From NCBI RefSeq assembly GCF_019991125.1, contig NZ_JAGENB010000001.1, positions 1,054,001 to 1,118,000 of the forward strand: a DNA stretch of 64,000 nt, in the 5' to 3' direction. Shown here in pieces: positions 49,777 through 59,249 of the stretch; position 1 is the stretch's first letter; every line of letters begins with the position of its first letter. Made by a program: the position numbers and the translations under genes. This DNA is from Phyllobacterium calauticae (GTDB taxonomy: Bacteria; Pseudomonadota; Alphaproteobacteria; Rhizobiales; Rhizobiaceae). The notes beneath the pieces are model-generated. The model did not search any database. It saw nothing but the letters and a program-made list of their open reading frames with translations, and had not been told where the DNA came from.

Positions 49777-51165
49777 TTATTTCGTCAGCACGTCAAGAAT
49801 GCGTGCCCAGGAACGCTGGCCCTTGTGGAAGGAATTCAGCTCGTATTTTTCGTTGGGGGAATGGATGCGGTCGTCCTCAAGCCCGAAGCCGACGAGCAGC
49901 GATTCCATGCCCAGCATGTTCTGGAAATCGCCGACAATCGGGATCGATCCGCCCATGGCGATCAGCACGGCAGGCTTCGGCCATTCGTCGCTCAAGGCAG
50001 TCTTGGCCTTGGCCAGCAGCGGCGAGTCATAGGACAGCTGGATGGCGGGCGAGCCGCCATGCTCATGGAACTCCACCGAGCAGTCGGCAGGGACGCGCTC
50101 GCGCACAAAGGCGCGGAAGGCTTCGCGGATCTTGGCGGGGTTCTGCTTGTGCACGAGGCGGAACGACACTTTGGCCGATGCCTGCGCGGCAATGACAGTC
50201 TTGAAGCCCTGTCCGGTATAACCGCCGATCACGCCGTTGATCTCGGCGGTCGGGCGCGCCCAGACCAGTTCCAGGATGGAACGGCCTTTTTCACCCGAGG
50301 GAATGGAAAGGCCGATGGGGCCGAGGAAGTTTTCCGGCGTGCAGCCGAGTCCGTTCCAGGTCTGCAGGATCTGCGTCGGGGTTTCCTCGACACCGTCATA
50401 GAAGCCGGGAATGGTCACGGCACCGGTTTCGTCGTGCAGGTCGGCGAGAATCTTCGTGAGAATGTGGATCGGGTTTGCCGCCGCACCGCCGAAGGAACCG
50501 GAGTGCAGGTCGCGATCGGCAGCCTTGACGACGATTTCCTCGCCGACCAGCCCGCGCAGGCCGACGGAAATCGCCGGGGTCTGCCTGTCCCACATTCCGG
50601 TATCGCACACGAGGGCGAAGTCGGCCTTGAGCTCGTCCTTGCAGGCATTGAGGAAAGGCTTCAGCGACGGCGATCCCGACTCTTCTTCTCCTTCAAACAG
50701 GATGGAAATCTTGACCGGCAGCTGGCCATGCACGTCCTTGTAGGCGCGGCAGGCTTCGACGAAGGTCATCAGCTGGCCCTTGTCATCGGCCGTGCCGCGG
50801 CCGGTCAGAATCTTGCGGCCATCGCCCATATCCTTGATGGCAGGGGCAAAGGGATCGTTTTCCCACAGTTCGAGCGGATCAACCGGCTGCACGTCATAGT
50901 GACCGTAAAAAAGGACATGGGGTGCATCGGCGCTTGGCCCTTCATGATGCGCCACAACCATCGGATGCCCCGGCGTGTCGCGCACGCTGGCGTCGAAACC
51001 GATGGTCTTCAGATCGGCGACCAGCCACTCGGCAGCCTTGCGGCATTCGGCCTTGAATGCCGGATCGGTCGAGATGGACTTGATCTTCAACAGTTCGAAC
51101 AGCCGCTCCAGACTTTTATCCAGATTGGCATCAAGGGCGTTCAAGACAGGTTCAAGCGCTGACAT
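49777..51165 (-). CDS. M20-family dipeptidase (CNDP/PepV-like metallopeptidase)
   Basis: This 462-residue M20 peptidase has the metal ligands in LFYGHYDVQPVDP (His), GRGTADDKGQL (Asp), FEGEEESGSP (catalytic Glu-Glu) and an Asp in LVCDTGMWD; the last His is in SPNEKYELNSFHKG. A lid domain (about 205-370) contains ADRDLHSGSFGG. It is annotated in relatives as a dipeptidase or hypothetical M20/M25/M40 hydrolase. rnd follows 14 bases after its stop. The substrate is not known. Confidence 0.92.
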   Translation of the reverse strand: MSALEPVLNALDANLDKSLERLFELLKIKSISTDPAFKAECRKAAEWLVADLKTIGFDASVRDTPGHPMVVAHHEGPSADAPHVLFYGHYDVQPVDPLELWENDPFAPAIKDMGDGRKILTGRGTADDKGQLMTFVEACRAYKDVHGQLPVKISILFEGEEESGSPSLKPFLNACKDELKADFALVCDTGMWDRQTPAISVGLRGLVGEEIVVKAADRDLHSGSFGGAAANPIHILTKILADLHDETGAVTIPGFYDGVEETPTQILQTWNGLGCTPENFLGPIGLSIPSGEKGRSILELVWARPTAEINGVIGGYTGQGFKTVIAAQASAKVSFRLVHKQNPAKIREAFRAFVRERVPADCSVEFHEHGGSPAIQLSYDSPLLAKAKTALSDEWPKPAVLIAMGGSIPIVGDFQNMLGMESLLVGFGLEDDRIHSPNEKYELNSFHKGQRSWARILDVLTK

Positions 51166-51542
51166 GGTAATTCCTGAATTTGTTGGACCGGGATTCGTGA
51201 AGGGAGTTCTTCTTAGCCCATTTTCAGGAACGCGGCAGAAAAAAGTGGAGCCGGAAAAGAAATGGCCGCCGTGGCGGGGGGACCACAGGCGACCAGATCA
51301 CTACACTCAGATGCGGCGACCCGGAGAGGGGGGATGAGGTCACCGCAAGTCCGGGGCAGGCGGGGGACGAGCCTTAAATCCCGGACATCGATCTATCGTC
51401 GACAGCTAGGATTTGGGCCTCAAACCATGGCAATTCAAGGGCACGGAACATTACATCTTTGTAACAAACGCGTGATGCATAAGTGATATGTTCAAGACCC
51501 GTCTGATCCGGCATAAAGCTGTCGTGAGCGGAGGCGAATTCC
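51166..51542. other. 377-base region without a supportable gene
   Basis: This gap lies between the divergent dipeptidase and YdeI-like genes. It holds GC-rich, purine-rich DNA (about 51240-51370) and a 7-bp inverted repeat GTCCGGG/CCCGGAC (51349-51355 with 51380-51386). The last 100 bases become AT richer and should include the YdeI-like promoter, but no convincing -35/-10 pair stands out. No reading frame with a ribosome-binding site is seen. Confidence 0.5.
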
Positions 51543-52148
51543 ATGGCGAAAGCAACGACAGAATTGCCGGTTCTGTTCTTTCCGGCAGGCGCGGACTGGG
51601 AGGCGTGGCTGGCCGCCAATCATGCGGCATCGCCGGGCGCATGGCTCAAATTTTCCAAGAAGACCGCGCGGATCAAAAGCCTGTCCAAACAGGATGCGAT
51701 CGATGGTGCGCTCTGCCACGGCTGGATCGACGGCCAGATCGATGCATTCGATGAAGACCACTGGCTCATCCGCTTCACGCCGCGCAAGGCTGCAAGCGGC
51801 TGGTCCGACATCAATCGCAAGCGCGCCCTCGAGCTGATCGAACAGGATCGCATCACACCCTCCGGCCTTGCGGAAATCGAACGGGCCAAGGCCGATGGAC
51901 GCTGGGACAAGGCGTATCTTTCGCAAGGCAAGGCCACGATACCCGACGATCTGCAGGCAGCCCTCGACGTGAATGCCGAGGCAAAGCAGATGTTCGGGAC
52001 ATTGAGCAGCGCGAACCGCTACGCCATCATCTACCGCGTCAACGATGCCAAGAAACCCGAGACACGCCTGCAGCGCATCGAAAAATTCGTTGCCATGCTG
52101 GCGCGCGGCGAAACCATCCATCCGCAGAAGGCCAAACCTTCCCGATAA
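51543..52148 (+). CDS. YdeI/OmpD-associated family protein
   Basis: This 201-residue protein belongs to the YdeI/OmpD-associated group. Typical stretches are LKFSKKTARIKSLSKQDAIDGALCHGWIDGQ in the N-terminal part and WSDINRKRALELIEQ in the middle, with a basic C-terminal tail (NRYAIIYRVNDAKKPETRLQRI in the last helix). The biochemical role of the family is not established; some members are linked to resistance to peptides. polA follows on the same strand after 114 bases. Confidence 0.87.
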   Translation: MAKATTELPVLFFPAGADWEAWLAANHAASPGAWLKFSKKTARIKSLSKQDAIDGALCHGWIDGQIDAFDEDHWLIRFTPRKAASGWSDINRKRALELIEQDRITPSGLAEIERAKADGRWDKAYLSQGKATIPDDLQAALDVNAEAKQMFGTLSSANRYAIIYRVNDAKKPETRLQRIEKFVAMLARGETIHPQKAKPSR

Positions 52149-52262
52149 GCTGCGGCGGCCCGGCGGATTTTGTCAGGAGGAGTCGGCTATCCCGCGATCT
52201 TTCGGTGCATGGGAAAGACAGATCATTTCCTTTTGCGGGATGATCATTTAATCGTAGGCACC

Positions 52263-55205
52263 ATGAAAAAAGGTGATCATCTCTTTCTCGTCGACGGCTC
52301 CGGCTATATCTTCCGGGCCTATCATGCGCTGCCGCCCCTCACCCGCAAATCGGATGGCCTGCCGGTGGGCGCCGTGTCGGGTTTCTGCAACATGCTGTGG
52401 AAGCTGCTGCGGGAAGCCAGGGACACCTCGGTCCGGGTGACGCCGACGCATTTCGCCGTCATTTTCGACTATTCGTCGAACACCTTCCGCAAGGAAATCT
52501 ACCCGGAATACAAGGCAAACCGCTCGGCCCCGCCGGAAGACCTCATTCCGCAGTTCGGCCTGATCCGCCAGGCCACCAAGGCCTTCAACCTTCCCTGCAT
52601 CGAAAAGGAAGGCTACGAGGCGGACGATCTGATCGCCACCTATGCGCGGATGGCGGAAGCTGTCGGCGCGGAAGTCACCATCATCTCCTCCGACAAGGAC
52701 CTGATGCAGCTCGTCACCCCGCTGGTGTCGATGTATGACAGCATGAAGGACAAGCAGATCGGCATTCCCGACGTCGTCGAGAAATGGGGTGTGCCGCCGG
52801 AAAAGATGATCGACCTGCAGGCATTGACCGGCGATTCCACCGACAATGTTCCCGGCATTCCCGGCATCGGGCCGAAGACCGCTGCCCAGCTTCTGGAAGA
52901 GTTCGGCGATCTCGATACGCTGCTGTCCCGCGCTGGCGAAATCAAACAGCAGAAACGCCGCGAGAACATCATTGCATTCAGCGAACAGGCGCTTATCTCA
53001 CGCCAGCTGGTCACCCTGAAGACCGACACCCCCATCGATGTCGGGCTCGATGAATTCGGGCTTGAGCCGCAGGATGGACCGAAGCTGGTCGCCTTCCTCA
53101 AGGCCATGGAGTTCACCTCCCTCACCCGGCGCGCCGCCGAAGCGACGGGCATCGATGCCGCCGCCGTCGAACCATCTGAGGTCGCGGTGGACACCGTCGC
53201 CGAGGCGCACGGACCCGACGTTGAAATCCCTGGCGAAACCGCCGGCGCGTCTGCGCCGGCTGCACCGGCCGCGGCCCGTCCGAACAAAGCGGAGAACGGC
53301 GCAATGCTGCCCGCCGACCTGATCAAGGCGCGCGGTGACGAAGCGCTGGCTTCGAAGATCGACACAACAGCCTATACCTGCATCCGCGATCTTGCCACGC
53401 TGCAACTCTGGATAGACGAGGCGACCGAAGCCGGACTGGTGGCGTTCGACACGGAAACCACCTCGCTCGATCCGATGCAGACCGAGCTGGTCGGCTTTTC
53501 CCTGGCCATCCGGCCGGGGCACGCCGCCTATGTCCCGCTCAACCACAAGTCCGGCAATGGCGATCTCCTCGGCGGTGGCACCGTCGAAGGACAGATTCCG
53601 CTCGACGATGCCTTGCGCGTATTGAAGCCACTGCTCGAGGACCGTTCGGTGCTCAAGATCGCACACAACATGAAATATGACTGGCTGGTCATGCACCGCT
53701 ACGGCATCGATCCGCACCCCTTCGACGATACGATGCTGATCTCCTACGTGCTCGATGCGGGTGAAGGCACCCATGGCATGGATGCCCTATCCGAGCGCTG
53801 GCTGGGCCACACGCCCATCGCCTACAAGGATGTGGCCGGAAGCGGTAAGTCATCGGTTACATTCGACATGGTCGATATCGACCGCGCCACCGCCTATGCC
53901 GCCGAAGATGCGGATGTCACCCTGCGCCTGTGGCGCCTGCTCAAGCCGCGTCTGGTCGAGGATGGGCTCGTCTCGGTCTATGAACGGCTGGAGCGCCCGC
54001 TCGTTGCCGTGCTGGCGCGGATGGAAGAGCGCGGCATTTCCGTCGACCGGCAAATCCTGTCGCGGCTTTCCGGCGATCTGGCGCAGGCGGCAGCCGCCAT
54101 CGAGCACGAGATTTACCAGCTTGCCGGGGAAAAGCTCAACATCGGCTCGCCCAAACAGCTGGGCGACATCCTGTTCGGCAAGATGAGCCTTCCCGGCGGT
54201 TCGAAGACCAAGACCGGGCAGTGGTCGACATCGGCACAGGTGCTGGAAGACCTTGCGGCGGAAGGGCATGAACTGCCGCGCAAGATCGTCGACTGGCGCC
54301 AGCTGACCAAGCTCAAATCCACCTATACGGACGCCCTGCCCGGCTATATCCATCCCGATACCAAGCGGGTGCATACGTCCTATGCCATGGCCGCGACCTC
54401 GACGGGGCGGCTGTCCTCGTCGGAGCCGAACCTGCAGAACATTCCCGTGCGCACCAGCGAAGGCCGCAAGATCCGCACGGCCTTCATCGCCGCGCCGGGC
54501 AACAAGCTGATTTCCGCCGACTACAGCCAGATCGAGCTGCGGGTCCTGGCGCATGTCGCCGAGATTCCCCAGCTCACCCAGGCCTTCGCCGATGGCATCG
54601 ACATTCATGCGATGACCGCATCGGAAATGTTCGGCGTTCCGGTCAAGGACATGCCCTCGGAAGTGCGCCGCCGCGCCAAGGCAATCAACTTCGGCATCAT
54701 CTACGGCATTTCCGCGTTTGGCCTTGCCAACCAGCTGTCAATTCCGCGCGAAGAAGCCGGGCAATATATCCGCACCTATTTCGAGCGCTTTCCCGGCATC
54801 AAGGACTATATGGAGGCGACCAAGGCCTTTGCCCGGCAGAACGGCTATGTCGAAACCATCTTCGGGCGCCGGGCGCATTATCCGGAAATCCGCTCATCCA
54901 ATCCGCAGGTTCGCGCCTTCAACGAGCGTGCCTCGATCAATGCGCCGATCCAGGGTTCGGCCGCCGACATCATCCGCCGCGCCATGGTGCGCATGGAACC
55001 GGCGCTCAACGAGGCAAAGCTTTCGGCCCGCATGCTGCTGCAGGTGCACGACGAACTGATCTTTGAAACCGCGGAAGGCGAAGTCGACGCGACCATTCCG
55101 ATCATTCGCGACATCATGGTCAATGCTGCGATGCCGGCGATTTCCCTGTCCGTGCCGCTGCAGGTGGATGCGCGCGCCGCACACAATTGGGACGAAGCGC
55201 ACTAG
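52263..55205 (+). CDS. polA: DNA polymerase I
   Basis: This 980-residue polymerase has all three activities. The 5' nuclease covers about 1-290 (LFLVDGSGYIFRAYHALPPL). A variable Ala/Pro linker lies around 310-380. The 3'-5' exonuclease keeps VAFDTETTSLDP, so proofreading should be intact. The polymerase has motif A ISADYSQIELRVLAH, motif B RRRAKAINFGIIYG and motif C QVHDELIFE. ATG 52263 gives the conserved start MKKGDHLFLVDG; in-frame upstream starts at 52170 and 52209 add unconserved residues. Confidence 0.97.
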   Translation: MKKGDHLFLVDGSGYIFRAYHALPPLTRKSDGLPVGAVSGFCNMLWKLLREARDTSVRVTPTHFAVIFDYSSNTFRKEIYPEYKANRSAPPEDLIPQFGLIRQATKAFNLPCIEKEGYEADDLIATYARMAEAVGAEVTIISSDKDLMQLVTPLVSMYDSMKDKQIGIPDVVEKWGVPPEKMIDLQALTGDSTDNVPGIPGIGPKTAAQLLEEFGDLDTLLSRAGEIKQQKRRENIIAFSEQALISRQLVTLKTDTPIDVGLDEFGLEPQDGPKLVAFLKAMEFTSLTRRAAEATGIDAAAVEPSEVAVDTVAEAHGPDVEIPGETAGASAPAAPAAARPNKAENGAMLPADLIKARGDEALASKIDTTAYTCIRDLATLQLWIDEATEAGLVAFDTETTSLDPMQTELVGFSLAIRPGHAAYVPLNHKSGNGDLLGGGTVEGQIPLDDALRVLKPLLEDRSVLKIAHNMKYDWLVMHRYGIDPHPFDDTMLISYVLDAGEGTHGMDALSERWLGHTPIAYKDVAGSGKSSVTFDMVDIDRATAYAAEDADVTLRLWRLLKPRLVEDGLVSVYERLERPLVAVLARMEERGISVDRQILSRLSGDLAQAAAAIEHEIYQLAGEKLNIGSPKQLGDILFGKMSLPGGSKTKTGQWSTSAQVLEDLAAEGHELPRKIVDWRQLTKLKSTYTDALPGYIHPDTKRVHTSYAMAATSTGRLSSSEPNLQNIPVRTSEGRKIRTAFIAAPGNKLISADYSQIELRVLAHVAEIPQLTQAFADGIDIHAMTASEMFGVPVKDMPSEVRRRAKAINFGIIYGISAFGLANQLSIPREEAGQYIRTYFERFPGIKDYMEATKAFARQNGYVETIFGRRAHYPEIRSSNPQVRAFNERASINAPIQGSAADIIRRAMVRMEPALNEAKLSARMLLQVHDELIFETAEGEVDATIPIIRDIMVNAAMPAISLSVPLQVDARAAHNWDEAH

Positions 55206-55221
55206 AACCGGAAGCTGGGGC

Positions 55222-56805
55222 CTACTGCATGGAATCCAGCACTTTGCGCTGGGCATGCATTTCGAGGAAAATGCGGTAATCCCGGTCAAAGCGCTGGCGC
55301 GCCTTCGGTTCGGGCTGGCGCGGGCGCCCGCCCTGTTTCATCGCCATGCAGGCGGCGGGCAGATCCGGGTAAAGCCCGGCCGCCGTTGCCGCGACCATCG
55401 CCGTGCCGAGAAGCACGGCATCTTCGGCAGCCGACGTGATGACGGTACAGCCCGTGGCATCGGCATAGAGTTCCATCAGCAGCGGGTTTTTGGTGTGCCC
55501 GCCCGTCACATGCATCGTGTCGATGGCGTAGCCGCGCTCGTTCAGCGCATCGAGGACATGCCGAACGCCAAGGGCAATACCGACGGAGGTGCGCCAGTAG
55601 AGGCGGCACAGGCTGTCAAAGGAGGCGTCCAGCGTCAGGCCGCTGATGACGCCCACCGCATGCGGGTCAGCCAGCGGCGAGCGGTTGCCATGAAAATCCG
55701 GCAGGACATGCAGGCGGCCGGCCAGATCGAGCCCCTCCTTTTCCCGCAGTTCCATGACGCGGTCGGTGATCTTCTTGTGCAGGGCGGCGTTGGGTTCGCC
55801 CGCAGCCCCGTGCCAGCGGATGACGTGATCGAGAAGCGCGCCGGAAACCGACTGTCCGCCCTCGCTCAGCCAGCAATCCGGCAAAGCGGCGCCGTAATAG
55901 GGTCCCCACACGCCGTTGAACGAAATCGGCTCCTGCGACAGCGCCATCAGGCAGCTGGAGGTCCCGGCAATCAAAGCCAGATGCCGGTCGATCTGCGAGA
56001 GATCGCCGGCGAAGCCGCCGAGGACGCCGAGCGCCCCGGCATAGGCATCGATCAGCCCCGCGCCCACATGGCAGCGCGTGGTAAGGCCAAGTGCCTTTGC
56101 AGCCTCCGGCGTCAATGGCCCGACATCGGTCCCCACCGGGCTTGCCCGCTCCGGCAGGCTGCCGCGCTCGACCATATCGCCGATGCCGACCTCTTGGAGA
56201 TAATCGCTCTGCCAGCCCGGTTCCTTGTGGGCCAGATAGGTCCATTTGCAGGTGATCGTGCATTGCGACCGTGCGAGCGATCCCGACGCCTTCCAGCTGA
56301 GGAAATCGGCAAGGTCGAAAAAATATCCGGCTTTGTCCCAGGAGTTGGGCAGATGCCTCTTGAGCCACATCAGCTTTGGCGTCTGCATTTCCGGCGACAT
56401 GACCCCGCCGAGATATTTGAGGACGTCGTGGCCCGTTGCCGTGCATTCATCCGATTCGTCGAGCGCCCGGTGATCCAGCCAGACGATCGTGTCCCAGCGG
56501 TTGTCTCCGCCTGTCGAGACAGTCAGCGGCTTGCCATCCCTGTCGCGCACAACCAGCGAGCAGGTGGCGTCGAAACTGATGCCGGTGATATCGGACGGAT
56601 CGACCTTGGACGCCGCGACCGCGCCCTGCACCGCGATGCAGACCGACTTCCAGATGTCTTCCGAATCATGTTCGGCATGGTCAGGCAGCGGGCGGTTCAT
56701 CAGGATCGGGTGTTCCACCCGCCCCAACAGATTCCCCTTGATATCAAGAATGCCCGCCCGGGCGCTTCCCGTTCCCACATCCACAGCACATACAAAATCT
56801 GGCAT
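55222..56805 (-). CDS. FGGY-family pentulose kinase
   Basis: This 527-residue sugar kinase begins CAVDVGTGSARAGILD, the phosphate loop, with further family stretches ISFDATCSLVV, IVWLDHRA and MHVTGGHTKNPLLMELYAD. The length and sequence type point to the pentulose (ribulose/xylulose-like) group rather than XylB, which is encoded at 38186-39640. It is last in the smo operon and could phosphorylate a ketose released from a pentitol. ATG 56805 is chosen because GGAAGG lies 5 bases upstream; longer in-frame starts fall inside the repeat at 56840-57008. Confidence 0.9.
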   Translation of the reverse strand: MPDFVCAVDVGTGSARAGILDIKGNLLGRVEHPILMNRPLPDHAEHDSEDIWKSVCIAVQGAVAASKVDPSDITGISFDATCSLVVRDRDGKPLTVSTGGDNRWDTIVWLDHRALDESDECTATGHDVLKYLGGVMSPEMQTPKLMWLKRHLPNSWDKAGYFFDLADFLSWKASGSLARSQCTITCKWTYLAHKEPGWQSDYLQEVGIGDMVERGSLPERASPVGTDVGPLTPEAAKALGLTTRCHVGAGLIDAYAGALGVLGGFAGDLSQIDRHLALIAGTSSCLMALSQEPISFNGVWGPYYGAALPDCWLSEGGQSVSGALLDHVIRWHGAAGEPNAALHKKITDRVMELREKEGLDLAGRLHVLPDFHGNRSPLADPHAVGVISGLTLDASFDSLCRLYWRTSVGIALGVRHVLDALNERGYAIDTMHVTGGHTKNPLLMELYADATGCTVITSAAEDAVLLGTAMVAATAAGLYPDLPAACMAMKQGGRPRQPEPKARQRFDRDYRIFLEMHAQRKVLDSMQ

Positions 56806-56839
56806 TCGAACCTTCCGGCTTGTCGTGAACCGGAACGCT

Positions 56840-57008
56840 CTAGTGGTCCGATTCTGATATTTGCACCCCATTGATACAAGCCATTCAGGCAAATATCAGA
56901 ATCAAAGGACCACTAGCAAGTACACGATTCTAGTGGAACTTTGAATTTGACATTCGCCTATCTCGCGTGATGTCAAATGGGATGCGAATGTCAAATTCGT
57001 TCCACTAG
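56840..57008. repeat. Composite double-palindrome repeat, copy 2 (units B and A, inverted relative to copy 1)
   Basis: Unit B (56840-56916, 77 bp) and unit A (56930-57008, 79 bp) are 13 bases apart. The whole element is the reverse complement of 26293-26460. Unit A differs by about two positions in the loop; unit B differs by five, two of which form a compensatory pair in the stem (C:G at one stem position in copy 1, T:A in copy 2). Every unit starts and ends with CTAG. The right-hand CTAG supplies the TAG stop codon of the HAD gene. The element lies inside the polyol operon, before the FGGY kinase ribosome-binding site. Confidence 0.93.
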
Positions 57009-57691
57009 TGAACGTTTGTTCGGGCCTGTAGTGATGACAACAGGCCGGGCAATTCCAGCATGTCGCCGAATATAAGGTCTGGCTCGAGAGACGCAAGCGC
57101 TGCTTCCAGCCGGCCGCCGCGCGCATGGGTGCCACCGGTGAAGGCGAAGACGCGCATGCCTGCCCGTTTGGCGGCTTCAATGCCCGCAGGACTGTCTTCG
57201 ATGACCACGCAGTCTTCCGGCGGCGTGTTCATGACCTGCGCCGCATGCAGGAACAGGTCCGGCGCCGGCTTGCCGTGCTTGACCATGGTGGCGCTGAAAA
57301 TATTCGGCTCCAGCAGATCGAGCAAGCCTGTCAGCTTAAGCGACAGGCGAATCCGGTCGGGCTGGCTCGACGAGGCAACGCAACGCGGCAGATCGAGCGT
57401 ATTGAGCGTCTCGGCTATGCCGGGGATCGGTTTCAGATCGGCACGGAACCGTGCGTAGAGATTGGCGCGCATATCCTCCAGGTCGGCCGCGCTGGCGGCA
57501 AAACCATAATCCTCATGCAGGATTTTGCTGATCGTCGCCATGCTGCGCCCGAGAAACATCTCGTAGGCCTCTTCCTCGGACAGCGTCGTGCCGCTTCGGG
57601 AAATCATCTCGAGCAGGACAGCAATGGAGATCGGCTCGCTGTCGACGAGGACACCATCGCAATCGAAAATGACAAGAGCGGGCTTGGTCAT
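57005..57691 (-). CDS. HAD-superfamily phosphatase (subfamily IA)
   Basis: This 228-residue HAD hydrolase has motif I LVIFDCDGVLVDSEP (nucleophile and acid Asp), motif II in VASSSQPDR, Lys in HGKPAPDLF and motif IV CVVIEDSPAGIEAAKRAG. It resembles sugar-phosphate phosphatases and beta-phosphoglucomutase relatives. In the operon it sits between mtlK (4-base gap) and the FGGY kinase. Its stop TAG (57007-57005) lies inside the terminal CTAG of the repeat, so the last residues (ARTNVH) may have been set by the insertion. The substrate is not known. Confidence 0.9.
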   Translation of the reverse strand: MTKPALVIFDCDGVLVDSEPISIAVLLEMISRSGTTLSEEEAYEMFLGRSMATISKILHEDYGFAASAADLEDMRANLYARFRADLKPIPGIAETLNTLDLPRCVASSSQPDRIRLSLKLTGLLDLLEPNIFSATMVKHGKPAPDLFLHAAQVMNTPPEDCVVIEDSPAGIEAAKRAGMRVFAFTGGTHARGGRLEAALASLEPDLIFGDMLELPGLLSSLQARTNVH

Positions 57692-57695
57692 GGCG

Positions 57696-59174
57696 TCAGA
57701 GCTTGTCTGCGAGGTAAAGCGTCAGGGTCTCGCGCGTACCCTTGTCCCAAAGGGTTTTCAAAATTCGCGAGAACGATTCGACGAAGATGGGCGACGTACC
57801 GACATCGCCGAAAATATCGCTCATCGCAAGAAATGCCCTGGGATCGCTCCTGGCCTTTACCGCTTCCACCTTCAATCGCTCGGCGTTGGCGTCAAGATAA
57901 TTCGTCGGCTTACCGCTATCGGTTGTTCCCTCGCAGAACCGGCACCAGAGCGCGGAAACCAGCGACAAACCGGTGATGCTCTTGCCCGCCTTCAAGCGGT
58001 CCGCCGTGGTCGGCAGGATAAATTTGGGCTGGCGGTTGGACCCGTCCTGGCACAGGCGCTGGATCGTATCGCCGATCTTCGGGTTGGAGAACCGCCGGTC
58101 GATCAGGTCGTAATATTCCTCGAAGGTGATGCCGGGCACCGGCGGGAGAACGGGAATGATCTCTTCCCGTTCGAGCTTGCCGAGGAAGCCGCGGATCAGC
58201 GGTTCCTCCATGGCTTCATGCACGAAGTGAATGTCCATCAGCGCTGCGGGATAGGCAATGGTCGCGTGGCCGCCATTGAGGATGCGGATTTTCATCAGCT
58301 CGTACGGCGCAACATCCCTCACGAAGGTGACGCCGACCTTTTCCAGTGCCGGGCGGCCGGTCGGGAAATGATCCTCGAGCACCCACTGCTTGAACGGTTC
58401 GCAGAACACCGGCCAATTGTCCTCGACGCCGAAATCGCTGGCAAGCATGCCGCGCTCGCGGTCGGAGGTTGCCGGGGTGATGCGGTCGACCATGCTGTTG
58501 GGGAAGGCGACATTGTCCTTCACCCATTTGGCCAGATCCGCATCGACAAGCGCCGCAAGACCGCTGACGGCATCGCTGGTAACGTGCCCGTTGCCGGGAA
58601 TGTTGTCACAGGACATCACCGTGAAAGGCGCCGTGCCCTCGGCGCGGCGGCGCATCAGCCCGGCGAGGATGAGGCCGAACACGGTCCTGGGATCGCCGAT
58701 ATTGGCGGCGTCGGCCACAATTGCAGGATGCTGCGGGTTGAACACGCCGGAGGCCGGATCGATGAAATAACCGCCTTCGGTGATAGTCAGCGACACGATG
58801 CGGATTTTCGGATCGGCAAGCCGCGCAATGGTGTTTTCCGTCTCACTCGGTTTCAGGTAGTCGATCATCGATGCGGTCACGCGTGCGGTGCGATGACCGC
58901 TGTCCTGTTCGACGACCGTGGTCAGCCAGTCCTGTTCCCGCAGTTTCTGCCGCATGGTTTCGTCCGACGCCAGGACCCCGGCGCCGACAATCGCCCAGTC
59001 ATGATCGCTGCCGGCGTTGAAAAGATCGTCGAGATAGACGGCCTGATGGGCGCGATGGAAATTGCCGATACCGAAATGGATGATGCCGGCCGTCAGATCG
59101 GCCTGCCTGTAGCCGGGAACAGCGACGTTGGCTGGAAGCTGCGACAGCGCGCTTTTGGAAAGTTTAACAGTCAT
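57696..59174 (-). CDS. mtlK: Mannitol 2-dehydrogenase (long-chain polyol dehydrogenase)
   Basis: This 492-residue polyol-specific long-chain dehydrogenase oxidises D-mannitol, and often D-arabitol or sorbitol, with NAD. The family active-site motif KxxxxNxxH is seen as KIRILNGGHATIAY. The N-terminal Rossmann part reads IIHFGIGNFHRAHQAVYLDD. It follows smoS after a 75-base gap containing a hairpin and precedes the HAD gene by 4 bases. The smoS-mtlK pair is conserved in rhizobial polyol operons. Confidence 0.95.
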   Translation of the reverse strand: MTVKLSKSALSQLPANVAVPGYRQADLTAGIIHFGIGNFHRAHQAVYLDDLFNAGSDHDWAIVGAGVLASDETMRQKLREQDWLTTVVEQDSGHRTARVTASMIDYLKPSETENTIARLADPKIRIVSLTITEGGYFIDPASGVFNPQHPAIVADAANIGDPRTVFGLILAGLMRRRAEGTAPFTVMSCDNIPGNGHVTSDAVSGLAALVDADLAKWVKDNVAFPNSMVDRITPATSDRERGMLASDFGVEDNWPVFCEPFKQWVLEDHFPTGRPALEKVGVTFVRDVAPYELMKIRILNGGHATIAYPAALMDIHFVHEAMEEPLIRGFLGKLEREEIIPVLPPVPGITFEEYYDLIDRRFSNPKIGDTIQRLCQDGSNRQPKFILPTTADRLKAGKSITGLSLVSALWCRFCEGTTDSGKPTNYLDANAERLKVEAVKARSDPRAFLAMSDIFGDVGTSPIFVESFSRILKTLWDKGTRETLTLYLADKL

Positions 59175-59208
59175 CGGGCCTAACCCCTTTTTTCAAATGA
59201 AGCTGCGT

Positions 59209-59231
59209 CTGCGCCCGTTTTCAGGGCGCAG
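59209..59231 (-). promoter_or_regulatory. Intercistronic hairpin between smoS and mtlK
   Basis: CTGCGCCC and GGGCGCAG form a perfect 8-bp stem with a 7-base loop, 18 bases downstream of the smoS stop. On the minus strand no immediate T-run follows. It probably stabilises the upstream mRNA or sets the ratio of the two dehydrogenases. Confidence 0.5.
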
Positions 59232-59249
59232 CAGGAGCCGGGCTTTCGC

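Noticed and set aside
51340-51375. AAGTCCGGGG string recalling the conserved GAGGAAAGTCCGGGCTCC of RNase P RNA
   Set aside because: Only the short core matches; the flanking helices and the length of RNase P RNA cannot be built in the gap.
55063-56874. 603-codon plus-strand open frame running out of polA across the FGGY kinase
   Set aside because: It overlaps the end of polA and is antisense to the kinase; no domain is visible.
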